A stretch of DNA of 12,804 bases from JASFHF01 sp050123375 (GTDB lineage: Bacteria > Pseudomonadota > Gammaproteobacteria > UBA12402), in contig JASFHF010000049.1 in NCBI GenBank assembly GCA_050123375.1, positions 1 to 12,804 of the forward strand, in the 5' to 3' direction. Positions 7,470 to 12,804 of this stretch are shown in pieces. The position numbers and the translations under genes were made by a program. Below the pieces are notes generated by a model, which was not told where the DNA came from, did no database searches, and saw only the letters and a list, made by a program, of their open reading frames with translations. The first letter of the stretch is position 1, and each line of letters begins with the position of its first letter.

Positions 7470-8231
7470 ATGGTTCAAGAACATATGATTGCTCTAATTA
7501 CAGGGGCTACAAGCGGCATTGGTGCTGCATTTGCTAGAGCATTAGCCAAACAAAATTATAATCTGATCATTACTGGCAGGAGAGAAGATAAAATTAAAGT
7601 TCTTGCGCAAGAGCTAATGAGGGAAAATAGTATAAACGTTGAGGTTATCATAGCAGAGCTAGCCAATGATAAAGATCTTGCAGAATTAATCAAAACGATA
7701 AAGAAATTAGATAATCTGGCCATACTTATTAACAATGCTGGTTTTACTAAAGGGAATAAATTCTATGAGGAAGATATTATAACTTATGAAAATATGATGA
7801 AGGTTCATGCCTTAGCCACTATGAAACTTACTTATGCCGCTCTACCAAGCATGATTGCAAATAAAATGGGGACAATTATTAACGTATCATCAATAATGTC
7901 TTTTTTCCCATATTTTAGGCAATCTATATATACAGCGACTAAAGCTTTTGTTAGTTTGTTTACTGAGTCAATTAGTTTAGACCTTAAAAACACAGGCGTG
8001 CAAGTACAAGTATTATGCCCTGGACTAACCTTAAGCGACCTTCATGAACGAATTGGTTTAGATGTAAGAAAATTAGCTAAAAAAAGAGCATGGCTGTGGA
8101 AACCTCCGATGAAAGCTGAGGAGGTTGTGGAAAAATCCCTTAAATATTTACAAAAAAATAAAGTAATTTGCATTCCTGGTTTTTTCAACAAGTTAATTGT
8201 ATTTATGAGAACCCTGCGCCGGTTGTTTTAA
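7470..8231 (+). CDS. Short-chain dehydrogenase/reductase, transposon cargo
   Basis: A classical SDR of 253 residues, the usual size. The Rossmann NAD(P)-binding motif TGATSGIG is at 11-18, the NNAG motif at 88-91, and the catalytic residues are S141 (INVSS), Y154 and K158 (YTATK). R37-R38 in ITGRRED follows strand beta-2 and suggests NADP preference. The likely substrate is unknown. Overall it is closest in look to DltE/YqjQ-type SDRs. I chose the ATG at 7470 over the one at 7464 because AGGGG (7459-7463) touches the earlier ATG but lies 6 bases before the later one. Its stop is 2 bases before the right inverted repeat, so it is packed tightly inside the element. It has its own promoter and is the only gene on the plus strand of the transposon. 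Confidence 0.88.
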   Translation: MVQEHMIALITGATSGIGAAFARALAKQNYNLIITGRREDKIKVLAQELMRENSINVEVIIAELANDKDLAELIKTIKKLDNLAILINNAGFTKGNKFYEEDIITYENMMKVHALATMKLTYAALPSMIANKMGTIINVSSIMSFFPYFRQSIYTATKAFVSLFTESISLDLKNTGVQVQVLCPGLTLSDLHERIGLDVRKLAKKRAWLWKPPMKAEEVVEKSLKYLQKNKVICIPGFFNKLIVFMRTLRRLF

Positions 8232-8233
8232 CT

Positions 8234-8278
8234 TGGAGGTTGATCGCAGCTTCGCTAGCCTGAGGCCTACTACAACAA
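8234..8278 (-). repeat. Right 45-bp inverted repeat of the Tn3-type element
   Basis: This is the inverted partner of 3569-3613, with 42 of 45 positions matching. Its inner edge lies 2 bases after the SDR stop. Its outer edge runs straight into resolvase coding sequence, and the repeat itself is open in the resolvase frame (reading SFASLRPTT). Confidence 0.8.
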
Positions 8279-8547
8279 GCGGCGGTAAGCTAATCTTCCA
8301 TATTTTCAGTGCGTTAGCAGAGTTTGAGCGCGATTTAATCGCGGAAAGAACACAAGCAGGACTTAAAGCCGCCCGCGCTAGAGGTAGACTTGGCGGCAGA
8401 CCGCCATTACTAGATAATCGGCAGATTAATAGAATGATTGAAATGTACAATGAAGGCAAAAACACAGTTGCTGAAATTTGCAAAATCTATAGTATTAGCA
8501 GGCCAAGCTTCTACAATTATTTAAGTAAGAAAAAACAAGAGGAGTAA
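8271..8547 (+). pseudogene. C-terminal half of a serine resolvase/invertase
   Basis: From TTSGGKLIFHIFSALAEFER onward the frame matches the Hin/Gin/Tn3-resolvase family. It has the end of the catalytic domain and long E helix (DLIAERTQAGLKAARARGR), then GGRPP and a C-terminal helix-turn-helix (INRMIEMYNEGKNTVAEICKIYSISRPSFYNYL). Stop TAA at 8545-8547. The N-terminal half, with the catalytic serine and the conserved arginines, is missing: directly upstream is the transposon inverted repeat. I did not find the missing half beside the left repeat, so this is not a simple reversible insertion. The frame stays open through the repeat from a TTG at 8233, so a short protein with only the DNA-binding part could in principle be made, but it could not recombine DNA. 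Confidence 0.85.
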
Positions 8548-8598
8548 AGCGAAAAATTTTTCTTAAAGTTTAATGCGTTCAATAAATTATAGAATTAT

Positions 8599-8626
8599 TT
8601 GTTTTTTGGCTCTAATGTACTATATA
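8599..8626 (+). promoter_or_regulatory. Possible promoter of the 333-aa gene
   Basis: TTGTTT (8599-8604) and TATATA (8621-8626) are 16 bases apart and 43 bases before the start codon at 8669. The region is AT-rich, so chance matches are common. No full PmrA box is present. Confidence 0.35.
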
Positions 8627-8668
8627 TATTTTAGCAATATGGTTTTGGTAAATTGAGGTAAATCGTTT

Positions 8669-9670
8669 ATGTTTCATCCTTTCAGATTCAACAAAATTGG
8701 TAAAGTCGCAATATATGGTAAAACTGTTTATTTTCGCAAATCCCCAAATGTTCAATGGGAAATTGAAAACTATGGGGAAAGCAATGAAAAATACTTTATA
8801 AAGGTATATGACAATTATAATTTACGTTCATATAAACTAGAAGATAGTGAAATCAAGAAATTGAAGCTGGCAATCAAGGAGCAAATTGAGTCCAATAAAT
8901 TATCTGAAAAAAAATTAGTTGAAATTCAGGCTCCTTTAAAAAATGCAAAATATGCTAATTTTAGTAAAAATCTTGCTGAAGGAGTGCTACAACGTGAATA
9001 TGCTATAACAACTGCTAATTCAAAAAAACCGATTTTAGGAACCTATGGAGCTGGACCTTGTCTCATAGTAGCAATTTATGATTCTAAATCAAAAACTGCT
9101 TTTTTAGCACATATAGATTCTGCAACTAATCTAAAATCTTTAACTCAAATACTTAAAATTTTTAACCCCAAAACTTCAGTTGTACATTTGTTCGGCGGGG
9201 ATAATTCAAGTAAAAATATGTGCATGGATGTTGTTGAAATTTTTGAAAGCAATCATTTTAAGCTTCACAACACAGATATCGTGCGATCTGATTGGAGGAA
9301 TGCTGCTTCTCTTGCAATTGATGCACGTAATGGACAAATTTATACCCCTGTAGAGCATTATCACTTATCTACTAAAAATGAAAATCAACGATTACAACTT
9401 GCGTCATTTGTCTTCGGAAAACAAAATTTGAGGAAAATTTATGATGGCCGAACAGATTTGATCCCCAAACAAAGAAAAGCTACGGTAAAATCACCTAAAC
9501 AAAATTTAACAAAATTACCTCCTATAGCTATACGAACATTATTTTATTCGTCACACATGACCAAACTAGTAAATAAATTACACAAAGAACAACTAATTAA
9601 TAACAGACATGATTCTGCGAAGGCACAAAGGGCATATGATAAACATTTTGCCCTAATTTTAAAAAAATAA
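8669..9670 (+). CDS. Orphan protein with CheD/NTAN1-like Cys-His signature
   Basis: I do not recognise this 333-residue protein as a named family. It is hydrophilic, with no signal peptide or membrane helix. The middle part (about 118-225) has a T125-x-G-x-G-x-C131 motif (GTYGAGPCLIVAIYDSK) followed 17 residues later by H148 (AFLAHIDS), then VVHLFGG (171-177). Chemoreceptor deamidase CheD has the same order (T-x-G-x-G-S-C, then H), and the eukaryotic N-terminal asparagine amidohydrolase NTAN1 shares a CVTHCDG plus VHLVGG-like layout, so a side-chain amidohydrolase/glutamine deamidase fold is plausible. About 110 residues before and 100 basic residues after the core have no clear match. A GAGG site (8655-8658) lies 10 bases before the ATG. 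It is monocistronic, between mobile-element relics. In an intracellular bacterium such a protein could be a secreted effector, but no direct evidence is present. Confidence 0.6.
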   Translation: MFHPFRFNKIGKVAIYGKTVYFRKSPNVQWEIENYGESNEKYFIKVYDNYNLRSYKLEDSEIKKLKLAIKEQIESNKLSEKKLVEIQAPLKNAKYANFSKNLAEGVLQREYAITTANSKKPILGTYGAGPCLIVAIYDSKSKTAFLAHIDSATNLKSLTQILKIFNPKTSVVHLFGGDNSSKNMCMDVVEIFESNHFKLHNTDIVRSDWRNAASLAIDARNGQIYTPVEHYHLSTKNENQRLQLASFVFGKQNLRKIYDGRTDLIPKQRKATVKSPKQNLTKLPPIAIRTLFYSSHMTKLVNKLHKEQLINNRHDSAKAQRAYDKHFALILKK

Positions 9671-9716
9671 GGACAAAAAATAGTTTTTAATATCGACATT
9701 CAAGACAATGTTTAGG

Positions 9717-9849
9717 TTAAAGCTTATCGGGAAATAAAGCAAACTTGTTATAATATTCTTCACTTTGGCAGCACGGGCTATGATTTAGCTGTAATGTTTC
9801 AACGATTTTGCGCACGTATCCCGGCTTACCCCGTTCCAGCAGGCAAGCT
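9717..9849 (-). pseudogene. 3' tail of an unidentified minus-strand gene
   Basis: The minus strand is open and protein-like for about 43 codons, ending at a TAA (9719-9717), and reads ACLLERGKPGYVRKIVETLQ, then NHSPCCQSEEYYNKFALF and PDKL. Its upstream part collides with the plus-strand recombinase relic at about 9832-9850. I do not recognise the family. It is probably the end of a gene cut by a past rearrangement. Confidence 0.4.
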
Positions 9850-9927
9850 TTAGAAGTATACTCCAAACTATCGCTGGCTGCTGCTCAGAAAAAATACGAT
9901 GAGGTGATGGATGCGTTCCCAGTTTAG
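9832..9927 (+). pseudogene. C-terminal relic of a second tyrosine recombinase
   Basis: The frame ending in TAG at 9925-9927 reads SRQALEVYSKLSLAAAQ and then KKYDEVMDAFPV. This is nearly the same as the end of the transposon recombinase (TRQSLEIYSKLSIGKAQ, KKYNEVIGEFPV) and includes the nucleophilic tyrosine. Before RQALEVYS the match fails within a few codons, and the rest of the gene is absent. Its codons are more GC-rich than those of the intact copy, so it comes from a related but distinct element and is not a duplication of the one at 3625-4338. Confidence 0.8.
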
Positions 9928-9997
9928 TTGCTACTTTGCCCCTGGTTACAGCTTCCCTAGCACCAGGCCATTACGGGAATGATACCAGTATTTTTAC

Positions 9998-10068
9998 TTA
10001 GGTAAAATAATTTAACTACCTGGATCCCGCGGTCAAGCCGCGGGATGACAGCACCACGAATTACCTAA
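9998..10068. repeat. GC-rich palindromic repeat unit
   Basis: ATCCCGCGG (10024-10032) and CCGCGGGAT (10038-10046) form a 9-bp stem with a TCAAG loop, within CCTGGATCCCGCGG...GGGATGACA. This type of dispersed palindrome is common in Rickettsia, Wolbachia and other host-associated bacteria. An 8-bp inverted pair, TTAGGTAA (9998-10005) and TTACCTAA (10061-10068), encloses it and may mark the unit. Confidence 0.6.
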
Positions 10069-10125
10069 AAGTTATCTAAATTGAATTTGCTGCTTGAGAA
10101 AAACGCCGTAAGCTCTTGAAAAAAC

Positions 10126-10201
10126 TGGCGTCCCCAAGGGGATTTGAACCCCTGTTACCGCCGTGAAAGGGCGATGTCCTAGGCCTCTAGACGATGGGGA
10201 C
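10126..10201 (-). tRNA. tRNA-Glu (UUC)
   Basis: On the minus strand it reads from GTCCCCATCGTCTAGAGGCC to a T arm GGTTCAAATC and an acceptor end TGGGGAC-G-CCA. The anticodon loop CTTTCAC gives anticodon UUC. It is very close to the Escherichia coli tRNA-Glu. CCA is encoded (10128-10126). It lies 11 bases after tRNA-Ala and is probably on the same transcript. A T run (GTTTTTTC on the minus strand) follows directly. Confidence 0.97.
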
Positions 10202-10212
10202 ATATGATATTA

Positions 10213-10285
10213 TGGAGCTAGGCGGGATCGAACCGCCGACCCTTTGCATGCCATGCAAATGCTCTCCCAGCTGAGCTATAGCCCC
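10213..10285 (-). tRNA. tRNA-Ala (GGC)
   Basis: The minus strand starts GGGGCTATAGCTCAGCTGGG. The anticodon stem TTTGC/GCAAA encloses ATGGCAT, giving anticodon GGC. The acceptor pairs GGGGCTA with TAGCTCC, and the discriminator base is A at 10213. CCA is not encoded here (TAA follows), unlike the neighbouring tRNA-Glu, so CCA-adding enzyme is needed. Confidence 0.96.
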
Positions 10286-10295
10286 AAAGTCGAAG

Positions 10296-10324
10296 ATTCT
10301 ATGGGTCAAAAGCCAAGCTGTCAA
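10296..10324 (-). promoter_or_regulatory. Promoter of the tRNA-Ala/tRNA-Glu unit
   Basis: On the minus strand a perfect -35 TTGACA (10324-10319) and a -10 TAGAAT (10301-10296) are separated by exactly 17 bases. The -10 ends 10 bases before the first base of tRNA-Ala, so transcription starts just upstream of the tRNA. Confidence 0.8.
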
Positions 10325-10369
10325 TAAGTTTAGCATACATCGGCATTGATAGCATATATATCATTGAAA

Positions 10370-11623
10370 CTAAGATGTAATGCTTTTTTGCACAGGATTA
10401 TTAATGATAAGTGGTTGCTTCTCATCCTTGTTTTCCTGAGCAATATCACCAACTTTTCCATTTATAATTTTTTCAAGGTCATCCTTATATTCCTGAAAAT
10501 TTCTTATAGCACTATCGATTCCCTCATGAAACATCGATAAAGCCGCTGCACACATTGTTAAAATTTCGCTTATTTCTGCAGCACGTGTACCATCGTAGGA
10601 AACATCATTTATTATTTCCAGGGTATGTTTAATCACTAGAAAAACAACTGTAACCGCACCAAATCTTGATAAGATATCATAACTAATATTAAGAAATTTG
10701 GAAACGGCCAGTATAAACTTTTTCCAAAATAGATTTTTTGGTGTTTCAGAATTAGTTTGTGCATCTTTCTTGTATTTTTTAGCAAAAAAATTCGTAAGTG
10801 CATGTAATGTTTTAGGAATAACTGCGGTTGTAGTCAATACAAATGGTATTGTAGTTTTTGAACCAAACTCAAATGGAAGTTTTAAATCAAAAAGTTTTCT
10901 AATAAAAGAAAGATAAAAACCCAAAGCAGTCCAGTCTAAATAATTATACAATACTAATCGAGGAATTTCGATGATGAGTTTTAGTGCCATTACACACTTA
11001 GAATTTTCAATGCTATCTATTGTGCTTAAGCATTTTTCTCCTTGCGATGAACATTTTTTTACTTTGTTATTTCTTGCTTTACAAAGATTTTGCAATTCTA
11101 CTCTCAAAGTTTTTTGTGCATCATACAATCCAAGCAGAAAACTTACTGCCATGATAATACTCTGAAAATTTATGTAGTTTTCATCAGAAAATAATTTATC
11201 GAAATTAAAAACTTCAACAAACAAAAATGTCGGCACGCCAACAGTATTAAAACCATTCAAAAAAGATAAAAGTGGACGAATACAAAATTTACATGAAGCA
11301 AAAAATGTTTTCAGATTACCTTTGGCTAGTTTCTCAAGATCATCAGCTGCCAAATCAGCTATATTTAGTGTAATACAACCCGTCATCCATAATATAAATA
11401 AAGTTAAAGCCGCTGTTTTTGGCAATCGCTTAATCACAGCATGAAAATAATCATCTACAGTAAATAGCACTAGTGCAGAATCAGCTCCTCCATTGATTAC
11501 ACCTTTTTGCACATATTTATGAATCTTTTTAAAAGTGTTATAGACAAAATATTTCTTAACAGTTTTTTTTAGCCAATTCCAACCAACATTTAGTACATGC
11601 CCAAGTTGTCTACCAAAAGCCAT
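10370..11623 (-). CDS. PmrA-box-controlled multi-pass membrane protein, effector candidate
   Basis: I do not recognise this 417-residue protein. It has no signal peptide and several hydrophobic segments (about 69-92, 152-167, 210-242, 257-272 and 310-327), with charged and Cys-rich stretches between (CKARNNKVKKCSSQGEKC near 181-198). The N-terminus is basic and amphipathic (NWLKKTVKKYF). The C-terminus is hydrophilic and contains E401-K-Q-P-L405-I406, preceded by D400. This matches the acidic dileucine sorting signal [DE]xxxL[LI] of eukaryotic membrane proteins. AGAGGAG (11639-11633) lies 9 bases before the ATG. A perfect PmrA box sits just upstream, and the same arrangement drives the divergent gene at 12017. 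PmrA controls many Dot/Icm effectors in Coxiella and Legionella, so I infer an effector that inserts into host membranes. An ordinary PmrA-regulated envelope protein is the alternative. Confidence 0.7.
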   Translation of the reverse strand: MAFGRQLGHVLNVGWNWLKKTVKKYFVYNTFKKIHKYVQKGVINGGADSALVLFTVDDYFHAVIKRLPKTAALTLFILWMTGCITLNIADLAADDLEKLAKGNLKTFFASCKFCIRPLLSFLNGFNTVGVPTFLFVEVFNFDKLFSDENYINFQSIIMAVSFLLGLYDAQKTLRVELQNLCKARNNKVKKCSSQGEKCLSTIDSIENSKCVMALKLIIEIPRLVLYNYLDWTALGFYLSFIRKLFDLKLPFEFGSKTTIPFVLTTTAVIPKTLHALTNFFAKKYKKDAQTNSETPKNLFWKKFILAVSKFLNISYDILSRFGAVTVVFLVIKHTLEIINDVSYDGTRAAEISEILTMCAAALSMFHEGIDSAIRNFQEYKDDLEKIINGKVGDIAQENKDEKQPLIINNPVQKSITS

Positions 11624-11662
11624 AATACTTTTCTCCTCTTTAATATTATTTTGAGAGGAGGC

Positions 11663-11695
11663 ATTGTAACACGTTAATCTTAAGGGAATCTTAAG
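11663..11695 (-). promoter_or_regulatory. PmrA-box promoter of the 417-aa membrane protein
   Basis: The minus strand reads CTTAAGATTCCCTTAAG (11695-11679), a perfect fit to CTTAA-N2-TT-N2-CTTAA and to YTTAAK-N5-YTTAAK. Ten bases later is the -10 TACAAT (11668-11663). The box thus takes the place of the -35, as in activated PmrA promoters. The start of transcription would be near 11656. Confidence 0.8.
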
Positions 11696-11798
11696 GCTTG
11701 TAAATAAAAACTAATTAGCGCACAACTCATTAAATCTTTAATAATCAAAGAGTTATAAGGAAAATTTACTAAAATGGCTTAAAAATATTAATAAAAGC

Positions 11799-11895
11799 TT
11801 ATAAGCACATCAAAATCTCTTGCGTGATCTCATCAATACTGCCAGAACCATAAACCTGGACAAATTTTACAAGATTACTAAGTAATAAGTTGCTA
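11799..11895 (-). pseudogene. Short minus-strand coding relic, adenylate-kinase-like tail
   Basis: The minus strand is open for about 32 codons up to TAA (11801-11799) and reads LVKFVQVYGSGSIDEITQEI, then LMCL. The pattern V-x-G-x-G-S-I-D-E-I-x-x-x-I resembles the last helix of adenylate kinases. There is no start codon with a ribosome site, and a TGA lies just upstream in frame. It is too short for a firm identity and could be chance. Confidence 0.25.
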
Positions 11896-11944
11896 ACTCA
11901 AAATCTTAAAATGCGCTATTTTGTATCTACAACTTTTTCACGAA

Positions 11945-11977
11945 CTTAAGATTTCCTTAAGGTTTGCAAATTATAAT
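11945..11977 (+). promoter_or_regulatory. PmrA-box promoter of the 221-aa membrane protein
   Basis: CTTAAGATTTCCTTAAG (11945-11961) is a perfect PmrA box. A consensus -10 TATAAT (11972-11977) begins after 10 bases, the same spacing as in the divergent promoter at 11663-11695. Transcription would start near 11984, giving a leader of about 33 bases before the ATG at 12017. Confidence 0.85.
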
Positions 11978-12016
11978 ATAAACGTTTTGAGAAGAAATAA
12001 CAAAAGGAGTGCAATT

Positions 12017-12682
12017 ATGTTTATAGTGAAGACTTGTGAAGAATGGGTAGAAAAACAATGGCAAAGTCTTAAAAATTGGTGGAAAAATGTAAAAGAAAAT
12101 TTTAGTGATGCACGTACTATAAGTGATTGCACACTTGCGTGTTGTAAGCCAATCACAGATCTGATTCTTTTGCCTTTTAAAATTTTGGATTGGCTAATTA
12201 AGTGGATCATAGAACCAATATTAGAAGCTGGGCTTGATGTAGCTGGACTAATATTTATCGGGCTTGAAGGTTGGTTTGGCAAGAAAACAACTATTGAACC
12301 AAATGCGTCACTTTCAAATATAAGTACAAAAATTGCAATGTTTGCGATTATTATGCCTGCTTGGGTGCTAAGGCTAATTTATCATTTTGCTGATTATCTG
12401 AAACAAAAAGCGCAGAATAAACTGAAAAAAGACGGCAGGTTAAACTATGAATGGCGAATAACAGCAAAATTATCAACTATAGTTCACAAGGGTTTAGCGG
12501 AAATTTTTAATGGAATTTATAATTTCAACAAAACCTGGGTGTCTTCATTAATAGTTGGCAATGCATTTTTATATTTTGGCGCATCAAAATTACTTATCAA
12601 ACTGATTATTCGTCCAGCTAGCTTTATAGCTGGATGTGTTATGTGGGCGCGTTATCATCTCAAAAATACAGAAAAAGCGTAA
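12017..12682 (+). CDS. PmrA-box-controlled membrane protein, effector candidate
   Basis: I do not recognise this 221-residue protein. The ATG at 12017 follows AGGAG (12005-12009) at 7 bases and lies downstream of the promoter at 11945-11977; the longer open frame from 11921 would start upstream of that promoter. The N-terminus is amphipathic and rich in Trp and Lys (WVEKQWQSLKNWWKNVKENF). Hydrophobic segments are at about 45-87 (probably a hairpin), 104-122 and 174-211, separated by a basic stretch (KQKAQNKLKKDGR). There is no cleavable signal peptide. It shares with the divergent 417-aa gene a PmrA box of the same geometry, the Trp/Lys-rich N-terminus and a membrane character, so the two are probably expressed together. 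A Dot/Icm effector aimed at host membranes is the inference. Another PmrA-dependent envelope protein remains possible. Confidence 0.72.
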   Translation: MFIVKTCEEWVEKQWQSLKNWWKNVKENFSDARTISDCTLACCKPITDLILLPFKILDWLIKWIIEPILEAGLDVAGLIFIGLEGWFGKKTTIEPNASLSNISTKIAMFAIIMPAWVLRLIYHFADYLKQKAQNKLKKDGRLNYEWRITAKLSTIVHKGLAEIFNGIYNFNKTWVSSLIVGNAFLYFGASKLLIKLIIRPASFIAGCVMWARYHLKNTEKA

Positions 12683-12721
12683 GCATCTAATAATTCCCAT
12701 GTTGTAAGTTTGTAAATTTTT

Positions 12722-12741
12722 TTTAAAATCATGATTTTAAA
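12722..12741. repeat. AT-rich 20-bp palindrome before the last gene
   Basis: TTTAAAATCATGATTTTAAA is a perfect 20-bp palindrome, preceded by a T run and lying 7 bases before the AGGAGG site of the next gene. It could be an operator or a weak bidirectional stem-loop. Confidence 0.4.
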
Positions 12742-12759
12742 TTTAGTAGGAGGAAAATT

Positions 12760-12804
12760 GTGATGAGGAAATTATTTGCGGGTTACAGCAAGGCACAGAA
12801 GAAA
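12760..12804 (+). CDS. 5' end of a further gene, cut by the window edge
   Basis: A strong AGGAGG ribosome site (12748-12753) is followed by GTG (12760) and ATG (12763) in the same frame. The ATG, 9 bases from the site, is as likely as the GTG. The visible product reads (M)MRKLFAGYSKAQKK, a basic start with no clear identity. It runs off the window. It is 77 bases after the previous stop and has no PmrA box of its own, so it may be transcribed with the 221-aa gene. Confidence 0.5.
   Translation, partial: MMRKLFAGYSKAQKK

Larger units (their letters stand above)
3569..8278. mobile_element. Tn3-family transposon with tyrosine recombinase and SDR cargo
   Basis: A 4.7-kb unit lies between two nearly identical 45-bp inverted repeats. 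On the minus strand it holds a Tn3-family transposase followed by an overlapping tyrosine recombinase, and on the plus strand a short-chain dehydrogenase. A dif-like site (7332-7359) lies between the divergent halves. Transposase plus tyrosine recombinase is the layout of the Tn4430 group, in which TnpI resolves cointegrates at an internal site. The absence of a target duplication and the half resolvase gene on the right flank suggest rearrangement after insertion. All three genes are open end to end, so the element may still be active. Confidence 0.75.

Noticed and set aside
8193..8483. Minus-strand 96-residue frame over the resolvase
   Set aside because: It is the antisense shadow of the resolvase C-terminus.
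8562..8573. Possible PmrA box upstream of the 333-aa gene
   Set aside because: CTTAA-AG-TT is present, but the second CTTAA half is absent and the site is over 35 bases from the plausible -35.
9941..9967. Hairpin CCTGGT/ACCAGG as a terminator
   Set aside because: The stem is 6 bp with a 15-base loop and no T run follows. It is too weak to call.
10370..11623. Resemblance of the 417-aa protein to eukaryotic Pex11-like membrane proteins
   Set aside because: Only a loose impression from amphipathic and hydrophobic segment order. No specific motif supports it.
1..12804. CRISPR arrays, rRNA genes, riboswitches
   Set aside because: I saw no regularly spaced direct repeats, rRNA signatures or known riboswitch cores.

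Overview
The window is AT-rich and looks like the genome of an intracellular gammaproteobacterium of the order Legionellales (Legionella, Coxiella, Rickettsiella or Berkiella-like). Three things point there: two divergent membrane-protein genes each carry a perfect PmrA box (the CTTAA-N2-TT-N2-CTTAA form known from Coxiella and Legionella effector promoters), the cyclodipeptide synthase is of the XYP type known from Legionella and Rickettsiella relatives, and the tRNAs are of gammaproteobacterial type. The assignment is inferred, because no housekeeping protein is present to confirm it.

Layout. 1-352: the 3' end of a decayed group II intron (C-terminal maturase relic, domains V and VI), with a GC-rich palindrome in the relic. 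462-3529, minus strand: a tight four-gene operon made of a SemiSWEET/PQ-loop membrane protein, an XYP-type cyclodipeptide synthase (CDPS), a soluble dual-PAS histidine kinase and a single-domain response regulator. 3569-8278: a Tn3-family element bounded by 45-bp inverted repeats (42/45 identical). It carries a tyrosine recombinase and a 986-aa DDE transposase on the minus strand, a dif-like recombination site, and a short-chain dehydrogenase (SDR) cargo gene with its own promoter on the plus strand. The right repeat abuts the C-terminal half of a serine resolvase gene.

8669-9670: an orphan gene with a CheD/NTAN1-like cysteine-histidine amidohydrolase signature. 9671-10125 is a 455-base stretch with no intact gene. 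It holds a minus-strand gene tail, the C-terminus of a second tyrosine recombinase related to the one in the transposon, and a GC-rich palindromic repeat. 10126-10285: tRNA-Glu(UUC) and tRNA-Ala(GGC) on the minus strand, behind a near-consensus promoter at 10296-10324. 10370-12682: two divergent genes for hydrophobic proteins of unknown function, both under PmrA-box promoters. The 393-base gap between them (11624-12016) also holds a short minus-strand coding relic. A new gene starts at 12760 and runs off the end.

How the parts may fit. The operon joins synthesis of a small diffusible cyclodipeptide, a possible transporter and a membrane-free two-component pair, so it may make and sense its own diketopiperazine. 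It lies between two mobile elements, which suggests horizontal acquisition. The PmrA-controlled membrane proteins and the possible deamidase are candidates for type IVB (Dot/Icm) effectors. These functions are inferred from sequence patterns, not shown.
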